64,000 nucleotides of DNA. It comes from Pseudomonas brassicacearum subsp. neoaurantiaca (GTDB taxonomy: Bacteria > Pseudomonadota > Gammaproteobacteria > Pseudomonadales > Pseudomonadaceae). Made by a program: the position numbers and the translations under genes. The stretch covers positions 55,640-119,639 of the forward strand of contig NZ_VDLV01000052.1 in NCBI RefSeq assembly GCF_013608025.1, given 5' to 3'. The notes under the pieces are model-generated. The model worked only from the letters and a program-made list of their open reading frames with translations, made no database searches and was not told the DNA's origin. Of this stretch, positions 53,708 through 61,237 are shown one piece after another (within the stretch, counting starts at the first letter, position 1; each line of letters begins with the position of its first letter).

Positions 53708-54539
53708 CGTCGGCTTTCATGCGAATGACATTGGCGGCGCTGGCGGTGCCATCGCGCCAGAACGACAATTCGGCAAATTTATCGAACAGATCCGGCGGCA
53801 GCAGCGTCCGTCGGGCTTGCGGTGCAACCTTGGGCTTGACCTTGTGCAGGCCGGCAACACCCAAGGCCTGATCGAAGGCCGGGGCGTCGTAGGTCAAGTG
53901 ATTGAAGTCGTGCTCGAACCACGGCTCGCCAATGAATTCGTAGACCAGCCGCATGACGCGTTCAGGCGCCTGGCTCAACAAGTCGTAGTCGACGATCAAC
54001 AACGATTCGGCGTTCTCGCCGTAATAGGCTTCTTTCAGCGCAGTCCAGGCGAACCCCACCAGGCGATTGCGCTGGGCCAGGGTTTCGCAACGGCTGTAGA
54101 CGGTGTTGCGCTCGTCATCGTCGTTGAACAACTTGGTGTTTTCGAACGGGTTGGCGCGGTAGAGCCGCTCCAGGCTGTCGAGGACCCAGGCGACGTTGCG
54201 CACGCAGGCGATGGTCTTGGCTTGGGGGAACAGGTCCTGCAGGGCTGGCAGGCGCGCGCACCATTGGCGGTTGGTGTCGAAGATGACCGGCTTATCGGAT
54301 TTGTCGGCGTAGTAGGAATCGAAGAGGCCGCGCAGCAGGCGGCGACGCAGGTCGGTGTCGATCACCGAACCGAACTCGCTGCCGGCACTGCATTGCTGCA
54401 AGACGCTGCTGAACAGCGTACCGACGGGACTGGTCATGCCGGCGTGAAAGCGCGGGTTCTGCAACAGAATGGCAGAAAGCAGGGTCGAGCCTGAGCGCGG
54501 CAAACCGGAAATAAAGTGAAACTGCGGCAATCCATTCAC
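53694..54539 (-). CDS. Sulfotransferase, copy 1
   Basis: A 281-residue PAPS-type sulfotransferase with the phosphosulfate loop FISGLPRSGSTLLSAIL (residues 9-25), and IVDYDLLSQAPERVMRLVYEFIGEPWFEHD typical of bacterial Sulfotransfer family 3 proteins. The conserved R-x6-7-S-type 3'-phosphate region is near AKTIACVRNVAWVLDSLERL. It is the first gene upstream of the giant surface protein on the same strand, separated by a terminator-like hairpin. Substrates could be a glycan, lipid or protein tyrosine; the context favours the surface protein. Confidence 0.87.
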   Translation of the reverse strand: MNGLPQFHFISGLPRSGSTLLSAILLQNPRFHAGMTSPVGTLFSSVLQQCSAGSEFGSVIDTDLRRRLLRGLFDSYYADKSDKPVIFDTNRQWCARLPALQDLFPQAKTIACVRNVAWVLDSLERLYRANPFENTKLFNDDDERNTVYSRCETLAQRNRLVGFAWTALKEAYYGENAESLLIVDYDLLSQAPERVMRLVYEFIGEPWFEHDFNHLTYDAPAFDQALGVAGLHKVKPKVAPQARRTLLPPDLFDKFAELSFWRDGTASAANVIRMKADAAIS

Positions 54540-54598
54540 CTTGTTTGTAGTCCTTTGTAGCCGAAGCGTAGCCGAGGAAAAAAACTTCGCCTAGTGGT

Positions 54599-54623
54599 GT
54601 TTTGATATCAAACACATCAAAAC
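54599..54623. promoter_or_regulatory. Dyad element in divergent promoter region (possible operator)
   Basis: The 302-bp gap 54540-54841 separates the sulfotransferase and tail-collar genes, which diverge. It contains an inverted repeat GTTTTGAT...ATCAAAAC with a 9-bp spacer, overlapping the perfect palindrome TTTGATATCAAA (54601-54612). This may be a regulator site for the giant-protein operon. No other gene or RNA was recognised in the gap. Confidence 0.4.
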
Positions 54624-54841
54624 CTGTAAAAAAGATGGACGGTATCGGGGCGCCCGAGACGTGAATCGATTAAGCCAGCCGAGCCTGTTTTTTCATTCGA
54701 CCCGCCCGGCAAAATCAGACATCCCCGTCTACGCTCAGCCGTGCGTGACCAGGCCAGGGAACGAAGGAGTCGGGCTGATCGCACTCTTGTCCTTCACGTG
54801 CCAGGCATCGCAAGACCAATAACCTGAGGGACGAGGAATCT

Positions 54842-55429
54842 ATGGAAGTATTCATCGGCACTATCCAATCATTCGCCTTTAACTTTGCACCCAGGGACTG
54901 GGCCCTGTGCAATGGGCAGACGCTCGCCCTTTCTCAGTACCAGACCTTGTTCGCGCTGATCGGCGTAACGTACGGCGGTAACGGCCAGACCACCTTCATG
55001 CTGCCCAATCTGCAGGGGCGCCTGCCTTTGGGCCAAGGCAACGGGCTGGGCCTGACTCCGCGGGTGATCGGCGAGATCTCCGGTACGGAAAACGTCAGCG
55101 CAACGCTGAACAACCTGCCCAACCATACCCATGCACTCACCGGTATTACCGCCGCCACCACCCTGCAATTGGCGAACCCAGCCAGCAACCCGGTGAACAC
55201 CCCGACAGCCACCAACTCATTCATCGGCACCTCGGGTACCGGCCCTGGTTCGGCGGCGATTTATTCCGATCAAGTGGGTGCTTCGCCGGTGCCATTGCAA
55301 GGCGTGACCACGGTGGTCAGTGGCACGGTCGCCCCTACTGGCGGCAGCACGCCGATGGCAATCATGAACCCGTACCTGGCAATCAACTTCAGCATCGCGC
55401 TGCAAGGCTATTTCCCATCCCGCAACTGA
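54842..55429 (+). CDS. Tail-collar-fold protein (microcystin-dependent protein/MdpB type)
   Basis: A 195-residue protein with the phage tail-collar domain: MEVFIGTIQSFAFNFAPRDWALCNGQTL, FALIGVTYGGNGQTTFMLPNLQGR, LNNLPNHTHALTG and the ending MNPYLAINFSIALQGYFPS. The HTH motif in the NHTH segment binds metal in collar domains. Similar stand-alone proteins occur in bacterial chromosomes outside prophages. A GAGGAATCT site precedes the ATG. It diverges from the sulfotransferase gene and is followed by a small partner gene. Its role may be a surface or secreted trimeric fibre protein. Confidence 0.85.
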   Translation: MEVFIGTIQSFAFNFAPRDWALCNGQTLALSQYQTLFALIGVTYGGNGQTTFMLPNLQGRLPLGQGNGLGLTPRVIGEISGTENVSATLNNLPNHTHALTGITAATTLQLANPASNPVNTPTATNSFIGTSGTGPGSAAIYSDQVGASPVPLQGVTTVVSGTVAPTGGSTPMAIMNPYLAINFSIALQGYFPSRN

Positions 55430-55475
55430 CCACCCGCCGGAGGGCCTCGGCCTTCCGGCTTTTGGGAGCATCGAC

Positions 55476-55787
55476 ATGCTGCAACAAGTCCACAGTCGCC
55501 ATTTCCAACCCCTTCTCGGCCAGACCAGCCACCTGACCCTGCCCGACGGCAGTTGCCTGCCCGTGCGGATCGAAACCCTGGAAGAAGCGCCCCGGGCAAA
55601 AATGCCCAGCAGCGAACGCATGCCGTTCAGCGTCGAATTCAACAGCCTGGAAAACACCGACTTCGTCGATGGACTCTGCGCGCTGGAAGTACCGGAATTG
55701 GGTAGGCTCGAAGGCGTGTTCGTATCACGGGTACCGCCGATGGGACGGGATCCGGCGGTGGGGTATTTTTATATTGCGTTTAATTGA
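55476..55787 (+). CDS. Small conserved protein, partner of tail-collar protein (DUF6916-like)
   Basis: A 103-residue protein beginning MLQQVHSRHFQPLLGQTSHL with a central PFSVEFNSLENTDFVDGLCALEVPELGRLEGVFVSRVP and the ending AVGYFYIAFN. It is beta-rich with no signal peptide. I associate it with the DUF6916 family that accompanies collar-type proteins, but without a search this is tentative. It lies 46 bp after the collar gene on the same strand. Confidence 0.68.
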   Translation: MLQQVHSRHFQPLLGQTSHLTLPDGSCLPVRIETLEEAPRAKMPSSERMPFSVEFNSLENTDFVDGLCALEVPELGRLEGVFVSRVPPMGRDPAVGYFYIAFN

Positions 55788-55802
55788 TGGGATTCAATAG
55801 AA

Positions 55803-55972
55803 CTGTGGGAGCGCTTGCTCGCGATAGCGATCTCCCATCGCACCCGGTCCCCGTGGCGAGGGAGCTTGCTCCCGCTGGCCTGCGAAGCGGGCCTCTGCCT
55901 TTCTTCAGACGGGCCGTTTTGTCTGGTTTCGCGACTGCTTCGCAGCCGAGCGGGAGCAAGCTCCCTCGCCAC
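55803..55972. repeat. REP cluster (a single unit plus an inverted pair)
   Basis: A lone, slightly deleted GGGAGCGCTTGCTCGCGAT unit at 55803-55826 is followed by a GAGGGAGCTTGCTCCC inverted pair at 55853-55972. It borders the T6SS cassette on its left side. Confidence 0.83.
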
Positions 55973-56023
55973 GGGCCCACCGAACAGCAAATGTGTAGCA
56001 CGGCCTTCTGTACTTTCATTGAG

Positions 56024-56413
56024 TTATCTGAACTTGACTAGGAGGGCTGCAACTATCATTCCGGTAAATGAGATGATCGTCATCGTCACCTTGATCATCA
56101 AAAGACGTTTCAAGTAAGGCGGGAAATTTTCGATATCGGCAGGGCTCACGTCACCCATTCGGATATATGCCCTTGGCCACACCACCATTCCGGCAATTGA
56201 AATGATCAATACGCAACCTCCAAACCAGCCTCGACCCCGCCATGCGGGGCCCCAAAGATAAATGTATCGGCTGTTTTTTAAGGCATTCATCATGGCGTCC
56301 AGATAACGACATTTCAGGTAGAAACTGTATGCAATACTCACAATCCCAAGCAGTCCCCAGCCTCCAGTAGCTATGATCGCCGCCCAGGGAGGCCACGCGT
56401 CGATACTGCTCAT
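56024..56413 (-). CDS. Probable membrane immunity protein for the T6SS effector
   Basis: A 129-residue protein with three hydrophobic segments: about 10-30 (WAAIIATGGWGLLGIVSIAYSF), 64-82 (GGCVLIISIAGMVVWP) and 105-125 (MLIKVTMTIISFTGMIVAALLV region). It overlaps the effector gene by 4 bp and lies immediately downstream. Inner-membrane immunity proteins are the rule for pore-forming T6SS toxins. No family name is recognised, and the base composition is visibly more AT-rich than its neighbours, a sign of recent transfer. Confidence 0.72.
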   Translation of the reverse strand: MSSIDAWPPWAAIIATGGWGLLGIVSIAYSFYLKCRYLDAMMNALKNSRYIYLWGPAWRGRGWFGGCVLIISIAGMVVWPRAYIRMGDVSPADIENFPPYLKRLLMIKVTMTIISFTGMIVAALLVKFR

Positions 56414-57819
56414 GGCTGTGTAACCTCGTAGATTTTCCCCCCCATGTATTCGCCAATTTCACCACCGTAAGTTGTCCCCACCCAGGCGCCAGTACCTATC
56501 AAGGCTGCGACACAGACAACACCTCCGATTCCCGTTGAAACGCCAAGCGCCAAACAAATTGGACCGCTTGCTAACTTGCCTATCTCTCCACCTGCCCAAC
56601 CACCAGCCGCCGACAGGCCGAATTTACCTCCTTCAGTAAAACGGACCCTCTCACAAGCCTCCTCACCTCCCGCATCGCACACAGCCTGAACCGCCAACAC
56701 CGAAGAAACCCCACCAATCCCAATCCCGACATACCCACCCATCTGCATATATTTCGCAGCACGACTGGTGCTTTCCACATGCGAGGCATAACCCGGTATC
56801 TGCCCGGGCGCGCCTGCCTTGCTCCAGTGGTGCACCAGACTACGATTCGAAATGCCTAGGGCGGTTTTCAACTTGGGATGATCGCCCAGCGTCGTATGGC
56901 CGCGCAGGCGGGTGGAATTCAGCAAGTGAGCGTCCAACTGGGCGAGCAGGAGTTTGCGCTCAGCGAAGAATTGCGCTGATTTGAGATGGCCGTGCTGGCG
57001 GTAGCTGTCCTGATGCAAGCGCTCCATGGCTTGCAGGGTGTCGCGCAGGCTGGTCAGGTGTTTTTCCATCACCACGGCGCTGACACCCAGCCAAGTCGAG
57101 GTCTGGCCGGTGAAACTGGCGATCTCGGCGGCGTGGCGGTGCATGAAGTCGGCCTGTTCGGCGGTCAGGTCTTCGAGCGCGGCATTCACCGTTTCCGCTG
57201 CAGCCATCACCTGAGCTTCTTCGCGGGTACATTGCAGGTTGTTCGGGTCGCTCAGCACGATCATCGAACCCGCTTTGACTACATCGCGGTGGGGGTTCAG
57301 CGCTCGGAATTTGCGCATCACCTGCGGGTCGGGAGCGGGGAACAACGTGGCTTCCAGCGCTTCGCGGGTCATACTTTTAGGCACGACATGGAAACCTGGT
57401 TCCTGGGGTTCGAGGCGGGTGGATGCCTCGAATGCTGTGTTGTTCGAAGGGACGAAGCCCGAGTGGCGCGACGTAGCGGGAACGGTGTTCGCGGGCGGAG
57501 AAGCCTGTTCAGCGGCTCGGCTGGCTTGCGGTGCAGCGCCGGCTTTTCTGTAAGTGGCCGAGAGTAGCGATGGAATCAACTGAGCGTTACAAGGGCAACT
57601 GCTGACGCTGTCCAGCGTGCCGGCGTTACGCCGGCCATTGCTGGTCATGCCCGAAATGCCACCCACAATCTGATAAGTCTTCCCGTCCTTGCCACAAGAA
57701 ACCGGATCACCCTCACGGGCACGAGCGATACCATTCATTCGGTTGTGTGCGTCCCCATCCAGCACCTTCCCACCACAGGTGGTTTCGTCACCGATTCCAA
57801 TGTAATAACCCCGGTTCAT
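56410..57819 (-). CDS. PAAR-domain T6SS effector with glycine-zipper, pore-like C-terminus
   Basis: A 469-residue protein. Residues about 1-95 form a PAAR spike domain (YYIGIGDETTCGGKVLDGDA, DPVSCGKDGKTYQIVGGISG, and SCPCNAQLIPS) that sits on VgrG tips. A linker and a helical middle (about 210-330) follow. The C-terminal 110 residues are glycine-rich and hydrophobic (MGGYVGIGIGGVSSVLA; AAGGWAGGEIGKLASGPICLALGVSTGIGGVVCVAALI), suggesting membrane insertion. With the downstream membrane protein it forms an effector/immunity pair. No VgrG or T6SS structural gene is in the window. Confidence 0.82.
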   Translation of the reverse strand: MNRGYYIGIGDETTCGGKVLDGDAHNRMNGIARAREGDPVSCGKDGKTYQIVGGISGMTSNGRRNAGTLDSVSSCPCNAQLIPSLLSATYRKAGAAPQASRAAEQASPPANTVPATSRHSGFVPSNNTAFEASTRLEPQEPGFHVVPKSMTREALEATLFPAPDPQVMRKFRALNPHRDVVKAGSMIVLSDPNNLQCTREEAQVMAAAETVNAALEDLTAEQADFMHRHAAEIASFTGQTSTWLGVSAVVMEKHLTSLRDTLQAMERLHQDSYRQHGHLKSAQFFAERKLLLAQLDAHLLNSTRLRGHTTLGDHPKLKTALGISNRSLVHHWSKAGAPGQIPGYASHVESTSRAAKYMQMGGYVGIGIGGVSSVLAVQAVCDAGGEEACERVRFTEGGKFGLSAAGGWAGGEIGKLASGPICLALGVSTGIGGVVCVAALIGTGAWVGTTYGGEIGEYMGGKIYEVTQP

Positions 57820-58349
57820 CGGATGGCATCCTTCATCTCATCCGATCGTAGGTCGGCGCCCTGCACCTGTTCAATCGCGGGCAAGAAGTCATCCGCCATC
57901 GGCACGCCTTCACGGGCAATGAGCAACAACGCGCCTTGTGGCGTATTGATGATTTCATCGCCATTGCTCAGAACGCTACCTACCAGCGCAACATGGCTGT
58001 TGCCCTCGCCCGCGCCAGTGACGATCCGTGCGATGCTCCCATCGGCGTACACAACCTGATCGCCTTTGCGCGCTGCGCAGACCGGGCGGCCATCCGCCAA
58101 CGGCAACTCCAGCGGTGCCGTACCTTGCTGGATTACCCCACCGTCGCGGGTCTGGCTGCCTTCGGTGGCGACTCGGTAAATGGCGATCGGTGGATGAGCC
58201 TGGGCGTAAGCCTGTTGTTGGTTAACGCTCGCCAGAGCGTGCTCGTCGAAACCGGCAAGTTGCTGATCAGTGAAAGGTGAGTCGTCCAGGCGACGGAGAT
58301 ATTCAGCGGATGCTTCGTTGGTATAGGCGAGTTGCAGGGATGCATGCAT
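57816..58349 (-). CDS. T6SS-associated protein upstream of PAAR effector (possible PAAR-like or adaptor)
   Basis: A 177-residue protein starting MHASLQLAYTNEASAEYLRRL at 58349 behind AGGAG; the longer open frame to 58442 is not needed. The central part (GRPVCAARKGDQVVYADGSI and VALVGSVLSNGDEIINTPQG) has the GD-x-V and VGS-x-LSNGD-x-I spacing of PAAR-type folds, so it could be a second PAAR-like module or a loading partner. It overlaps the effector gene by 4 bp. No confident family is assigned. Confidence 0.65.
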   Translation of the reverse strand: MHASLQLAYTNEASAEYLRRLDDSPFTDQQLAGFDEHALASVNQQQAYAQAHPPIAIYRVATEGSQTRDGGVIQQGTAPLELPLADGRPVCAARKGDQVVYADGSIARIVTGAGEGNSHVALVGSVLSNGDEIINTPQGALLLIAREGVPMADDFLPAIEQVQGADLRSDEMKDAIR

Positions 58350-58587
58350 TTTCAGGCTCCTACTCAGGGATAATTGTTCGCTTCGCCTCTGCCAAGCCGA
58401 AAAAATTTCAGAGCCCTGAATAAGACGTTGCATCACGGGCAAGCCGCAATCCCGAGGGGTATGGATTTAGAACGAATAGGAAACGTCCTAGGCAAAAAAC
58501 CGATTATTCCTACGCTCTTTGAGGACTCCATCGTAGGGTTTACTCGGAAAGCGAGGGTGGCGGCGCGGAAGTTACGGGCACACAGCC

Positions 58588-58612
58588 TTCGCGAGCAGGC
58601 TCGCTCCCACAG
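58588..58612. repeat. Single REP unit, right border of T6SS cassette
   Basis: One GCGAGCAGGCTCGCTCCCAC unit lies between the T6SS cassette and the GNAT gene. The remaining gap (58350-58638) shows no gene and no clear promoter; its left part holds AT-rich sequence unlike the neighbours. Confidence 0.75.
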
Positions 58613-58638
58613 GGGTCTTTAGCGTCTGTAAGATCGGG

Positions 58639-59130
58639 TCAGTTGCCTTTCGGATACCAGACCAACCGTTCCGCTGCGGGGTTGCGTTCTTGCACTTCGA
58701 AGCCCAGCGCCAGGTAATGTCGGCGGGCGTGGGGATTACTGGCCCAGACCACGGTCGCTACCGGGCAGCGGATCTGTTGTGCGGCTTTCTGCACCCCTTG
58801 CAACACTGCCCGACCGTAGCCTTGTCCACGGGCCTGGGGGACGAAAGCCAGGTAGAGGACACGGATTTCGTTAGGGCCGAAATCGGTACTCAAGGCGCCG
58901 ATGGCGGTGCCGAGTTTTTCCACGACGTAATGCAAGGCGTTGGGGAAGTTATCCCCCAGGCCCTGCTCTTGTACCTGGAATTGCTGGGCGATGACTTGCT
59001 GCACCTGCTCGGGATCACCGTCGATCCATTGCAAGTCCGGCCGCGCCGCCTGGTACAGGCCCTGCAGGAACGGACCATCGCTGACCCGCGATGGACGTAC
59101 CACCAATCCTTCTGCCGCCACTGCTTCCAT
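58639..59130 (-). CDS. GNAT family N-acetyltransferase
   Basis: A 163-residue acetyltransferase. The acetyl-CoA loop is VPQARGQGYGRAVLQGVQ (Q/RxxGxG/A), preceded by the beta4 strand EIRVLYLAFV and followed by VWASNPHARRHYLALGFEVQER. The start MEAVAAEGLVVRPSR gives a usual length. It lies 9 bp after the M50-HlyD fusion gene on the same strand and so ends that operon. The substrate is unknown; acetylation of the exported protein or an unrelated small molecule are both possible. Confidence 0.83.
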   Translation of the reverse strand: MEAVAAEGLVVRPSRVSDGPFLQGLYQAARPDLQWIDGDPEQVQQVIAQQFQVQEQGLGDNFPNALHYVVEKLGTAIGALSTDFGPNEIRVLYLAFVPQARGQGYGRAVLQGVQKAAQQIRCPVATVVWASNPHARRHYLALGFEVQERNPAAERLVWYPKGN

Positions 59131-59139
59131 GTTCGCTCC

Positions 59140-61236
59140 TCAGAACCCGCTTTCCCTGACGCCCAACGCCGCCAACCGACGCCAGGCCGCACCCAATATC
59201 GACTCGCCCTTGCCCTGCAGCACCGCCACGCCACGCAACGGCTGCACCGGGGCGGATGTGTCGTCCACCGCACTCAGCCGCACGCCGTATTGCGCCTGCA
59301 CCGGCTCGGCCCGTTGCTGCGAATCGCGGCGCACGGCAATCGGCCCGTGGTGATCGGAGGTCAACGCCTGTTGCTCGACCCAGGCCACGCCGTTGGTGTC
59401 GATTTCGTTCAGTTGGACGGCAATCGAGGCGTGCATCGGATCGTCCGCGATAAACCGTCCGGTGGCACCGGGCGCAACTCGCCAGAGTTCGGCTTCGGTG
59501 AGGTAGCCACGTAAGCGGGAGTCTGCTTGCACCACCCGCGCCAGCGACTGCGTGGGCGACAACCAGCGCCCCACCGTCAGGTCCGCCAGCAGATCGCGTA
59601 CCTGTCCGGCGTGGGGCGCACGCAACAGAAGGCGTTCACGCTGGGCAACCAGCCCTCGATAGTCGGCCACGGCTTCGGCCAGTTGCTGCTCGACGATGCC
59701 GGCATCAGCCGCGGTCTCACTGCGGCCGGCCTGACGGCGCATCTGCAATTGCTGGATTTCGATTTCCCGACGGACGATCGCCAGGCGCGACGCCATGTCC
59801 GGCGATTCCAACTCGATCAATACGTCGCCCTGGGCCACGACCTGGCCGTCATGAACATTCACCTGCTTGACCCGCGCCGCCACTGGCGCATGCAAGGCAC
59901 TGGCGCGACCGGCCTCAAGCATCGCCGGCACTTCCACGGCGCTGCGCCACGGCAGCAGCAGGCCCAATAGCACGACCAGCAGCACCAGACAGGTCAGCAA
60001 CACGCGCGGGCCATGGGCCTGCTCGCGGCGGCTCCACCATTGCCGTCCTTCATTCACGATGGGCATAAAGATGAACCAGACCAATTCCACCAACATCAAG
60101 AAGATGCCCAGCACCTTGAAGAACAGGTGATAGACCGCCAGGGCAATACCGAAGAACAACGCCGCACGCCACAGCCAGGAACCATAGCCCCACACCAGCA
60201 AGCGCCGGCGCATTTTCGGTGACCAGGGTTCCGGGGCGGCAGCGCCATAACCGAACAAGGCTTCGCGCAAGCGCCAGCGACACAGGGCAAACGCACGGCC
60301 CTGGAGATTGTCCACAGCCCACAAATCGCTGAGCAGGAAGTAGCCGTCGAAGCGCATGAAGGGGTTCAGGTTGATGATCAGCGTGGTGATCCACGTGGCG
60401 CTGGCCAACATGAACGCTGCCGTGCGCGCCGGGCCGTCGGGCAACAGTGACCAGGCCAGCAATGCGATGCAGGCCAAGAGCAACTCCGCCAGCACGCCGC
60501 CCGCACCAATCAGCAATCGGGCTCGGCGGTCATTGACCCGCCAGGCGTCGCTGACGTCGGTATAGAACATCGGCAGCAGCACCATGAACGCCACGCCCAT
60601 GCTTTGCACGCGGCAGCCGGCGCGCTTGGCCATGAACGCATGGCCGAATTCGTGGCACAGCTTGGCAAAGAACAAGGCCACCCCGAACGCCAGCGCACCG
60701 CCGAGGCTGAACAGGTGCGGAAACGTCGCCAGGAACCGCTGCCAGTCCCTGGACACCAGGAAAATGCCCAGGCCCAGGGTCAGCGGTATTCCATAGCGCA
60801 GGATGCCGGGGCCGAACCGCGACAGAAATGGCCAGGCACGATTGAGGAACGCATCCGGACGCCACAGCGGTATGCGGAAAAACAGGTATTGATGCAGCAG
60901 GACTTGCCACAGGCTCTGGCGCTGGGAAGCCGTCTTGTATTGATAGCTGTCGCGTTGCTGCGGGTCCATCGCGCTGATCAGGTCATGGCCGCGCAAAAAG
61001 CCCAGCAATTGCTCCAGTGATTCGCCATTGAGCGGCAGGCCCGGTTCGCAATTCGCCGCTCGCAGTACCTGCTCCGGATCGCCCAGGGACCAGTGCCGCA
61101 ACATGCGCATCGCCGCCGCGCCCAGCTTGAAATAACGTCCGCGTACCGGATCGGCCAAGGTCCATTGCGGCGAACCATCCGGGTCGGGGGCGGCCGGGGA
61201 CAATTGCAGATCCGACCGCAAGCTCGGCAGGTTCAC
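59140..61236 (-). CDS. Fusion protein: PqqD-like domain, M50 zinc metalloprotease, HlyD adaptor
   Basis: A 698-residue inner-membrane protein. Residues about 22-90 (QWTLADPVRGRYFKLGAAAM, then LEQLLGFLRGHDLI) have the PqqD/RRE pattern that binds leader peptides. Residues about 145-400 are a multi-helix M50 (site-2 protease-like) domain with the zinc motif HEFGH (195-199) and a distal aspartate in NLNPFMRFDGY (D297). Residues about 420-698 are a HlyD-type adaptor (AARVKQVNVHDGQVVAQGDVLIELESPD). It follows the GAF-HlyD gene by 1 bp. It probably couples proteolysis or recognition to export. Confidence 0.86.
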   Translation of the reverse strand: MNLPSLRSDLQLSPAAPDPDGSPQWTLADPVRGRYFKLGAAAMRMLRHWSLGDPEQVLRAANCEPGLPLNGESLEQLLGFLRGHDLISAMDPQQRDSYQYKTASQRQSLWQVLLHQYLFFRIPLWRPDAFLNRAWPFLSRFGPGILRYGIPLTLGLGIFLVSRDWQRFLATFPHLFSLGGALAFGVALFFAKLCHEFGHAFMAKRAGCRVQSMGVAFMVLLPMFYTDVSDAWRVNDRRARLLIGAGGVLAELLLACIALLAWSLLPDGPARTAAFMLASATWITTLIINLNPFMRFDGYFLLSDLWAVDNLQGRAFALCRWRLREALFGYGAAAPEPWSPKMRRRLLVWGYGSWLWRAALFFGIALAVYHLFFKVLGIFLMLVELVWFIFMPIVNEGRQWWSRREQAHGPRVLLTCLVLLVVLLGLLLPWRSAVEVPAMLEAGRASALHAPVAARVKQVNVHDGQVVAQGDVLIELESPDMASRLAIVRREIEIQQLQMRRQAGRSETAADAGIVEQQLAEAVADYRGLVAQRERLLLRAPHAGQVRDLLADLTVGRWLSPTQSLARVVQADSRLRGYLTEAELWRVAPGATGRFIADDPMHASIAVQLNEIDTNGVAWVEQQALTSDHHGPIAVRRDSQQRAEPVQAQYGVRLSAVDDTSAPVQPLRGVAVLQGKGESILGAAWRRLAALGVRESGF

Positions 61237-61237
61237 G

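Noticed and set aside
54842..55787. Possible prophage or tailocin remnant because of a tail-collar protein
   Set aside because: No capsid, portal, integrase, lysis or other tail gene is nearby, and stand-alone collar-type proteins are common in bacterial chromosomes.
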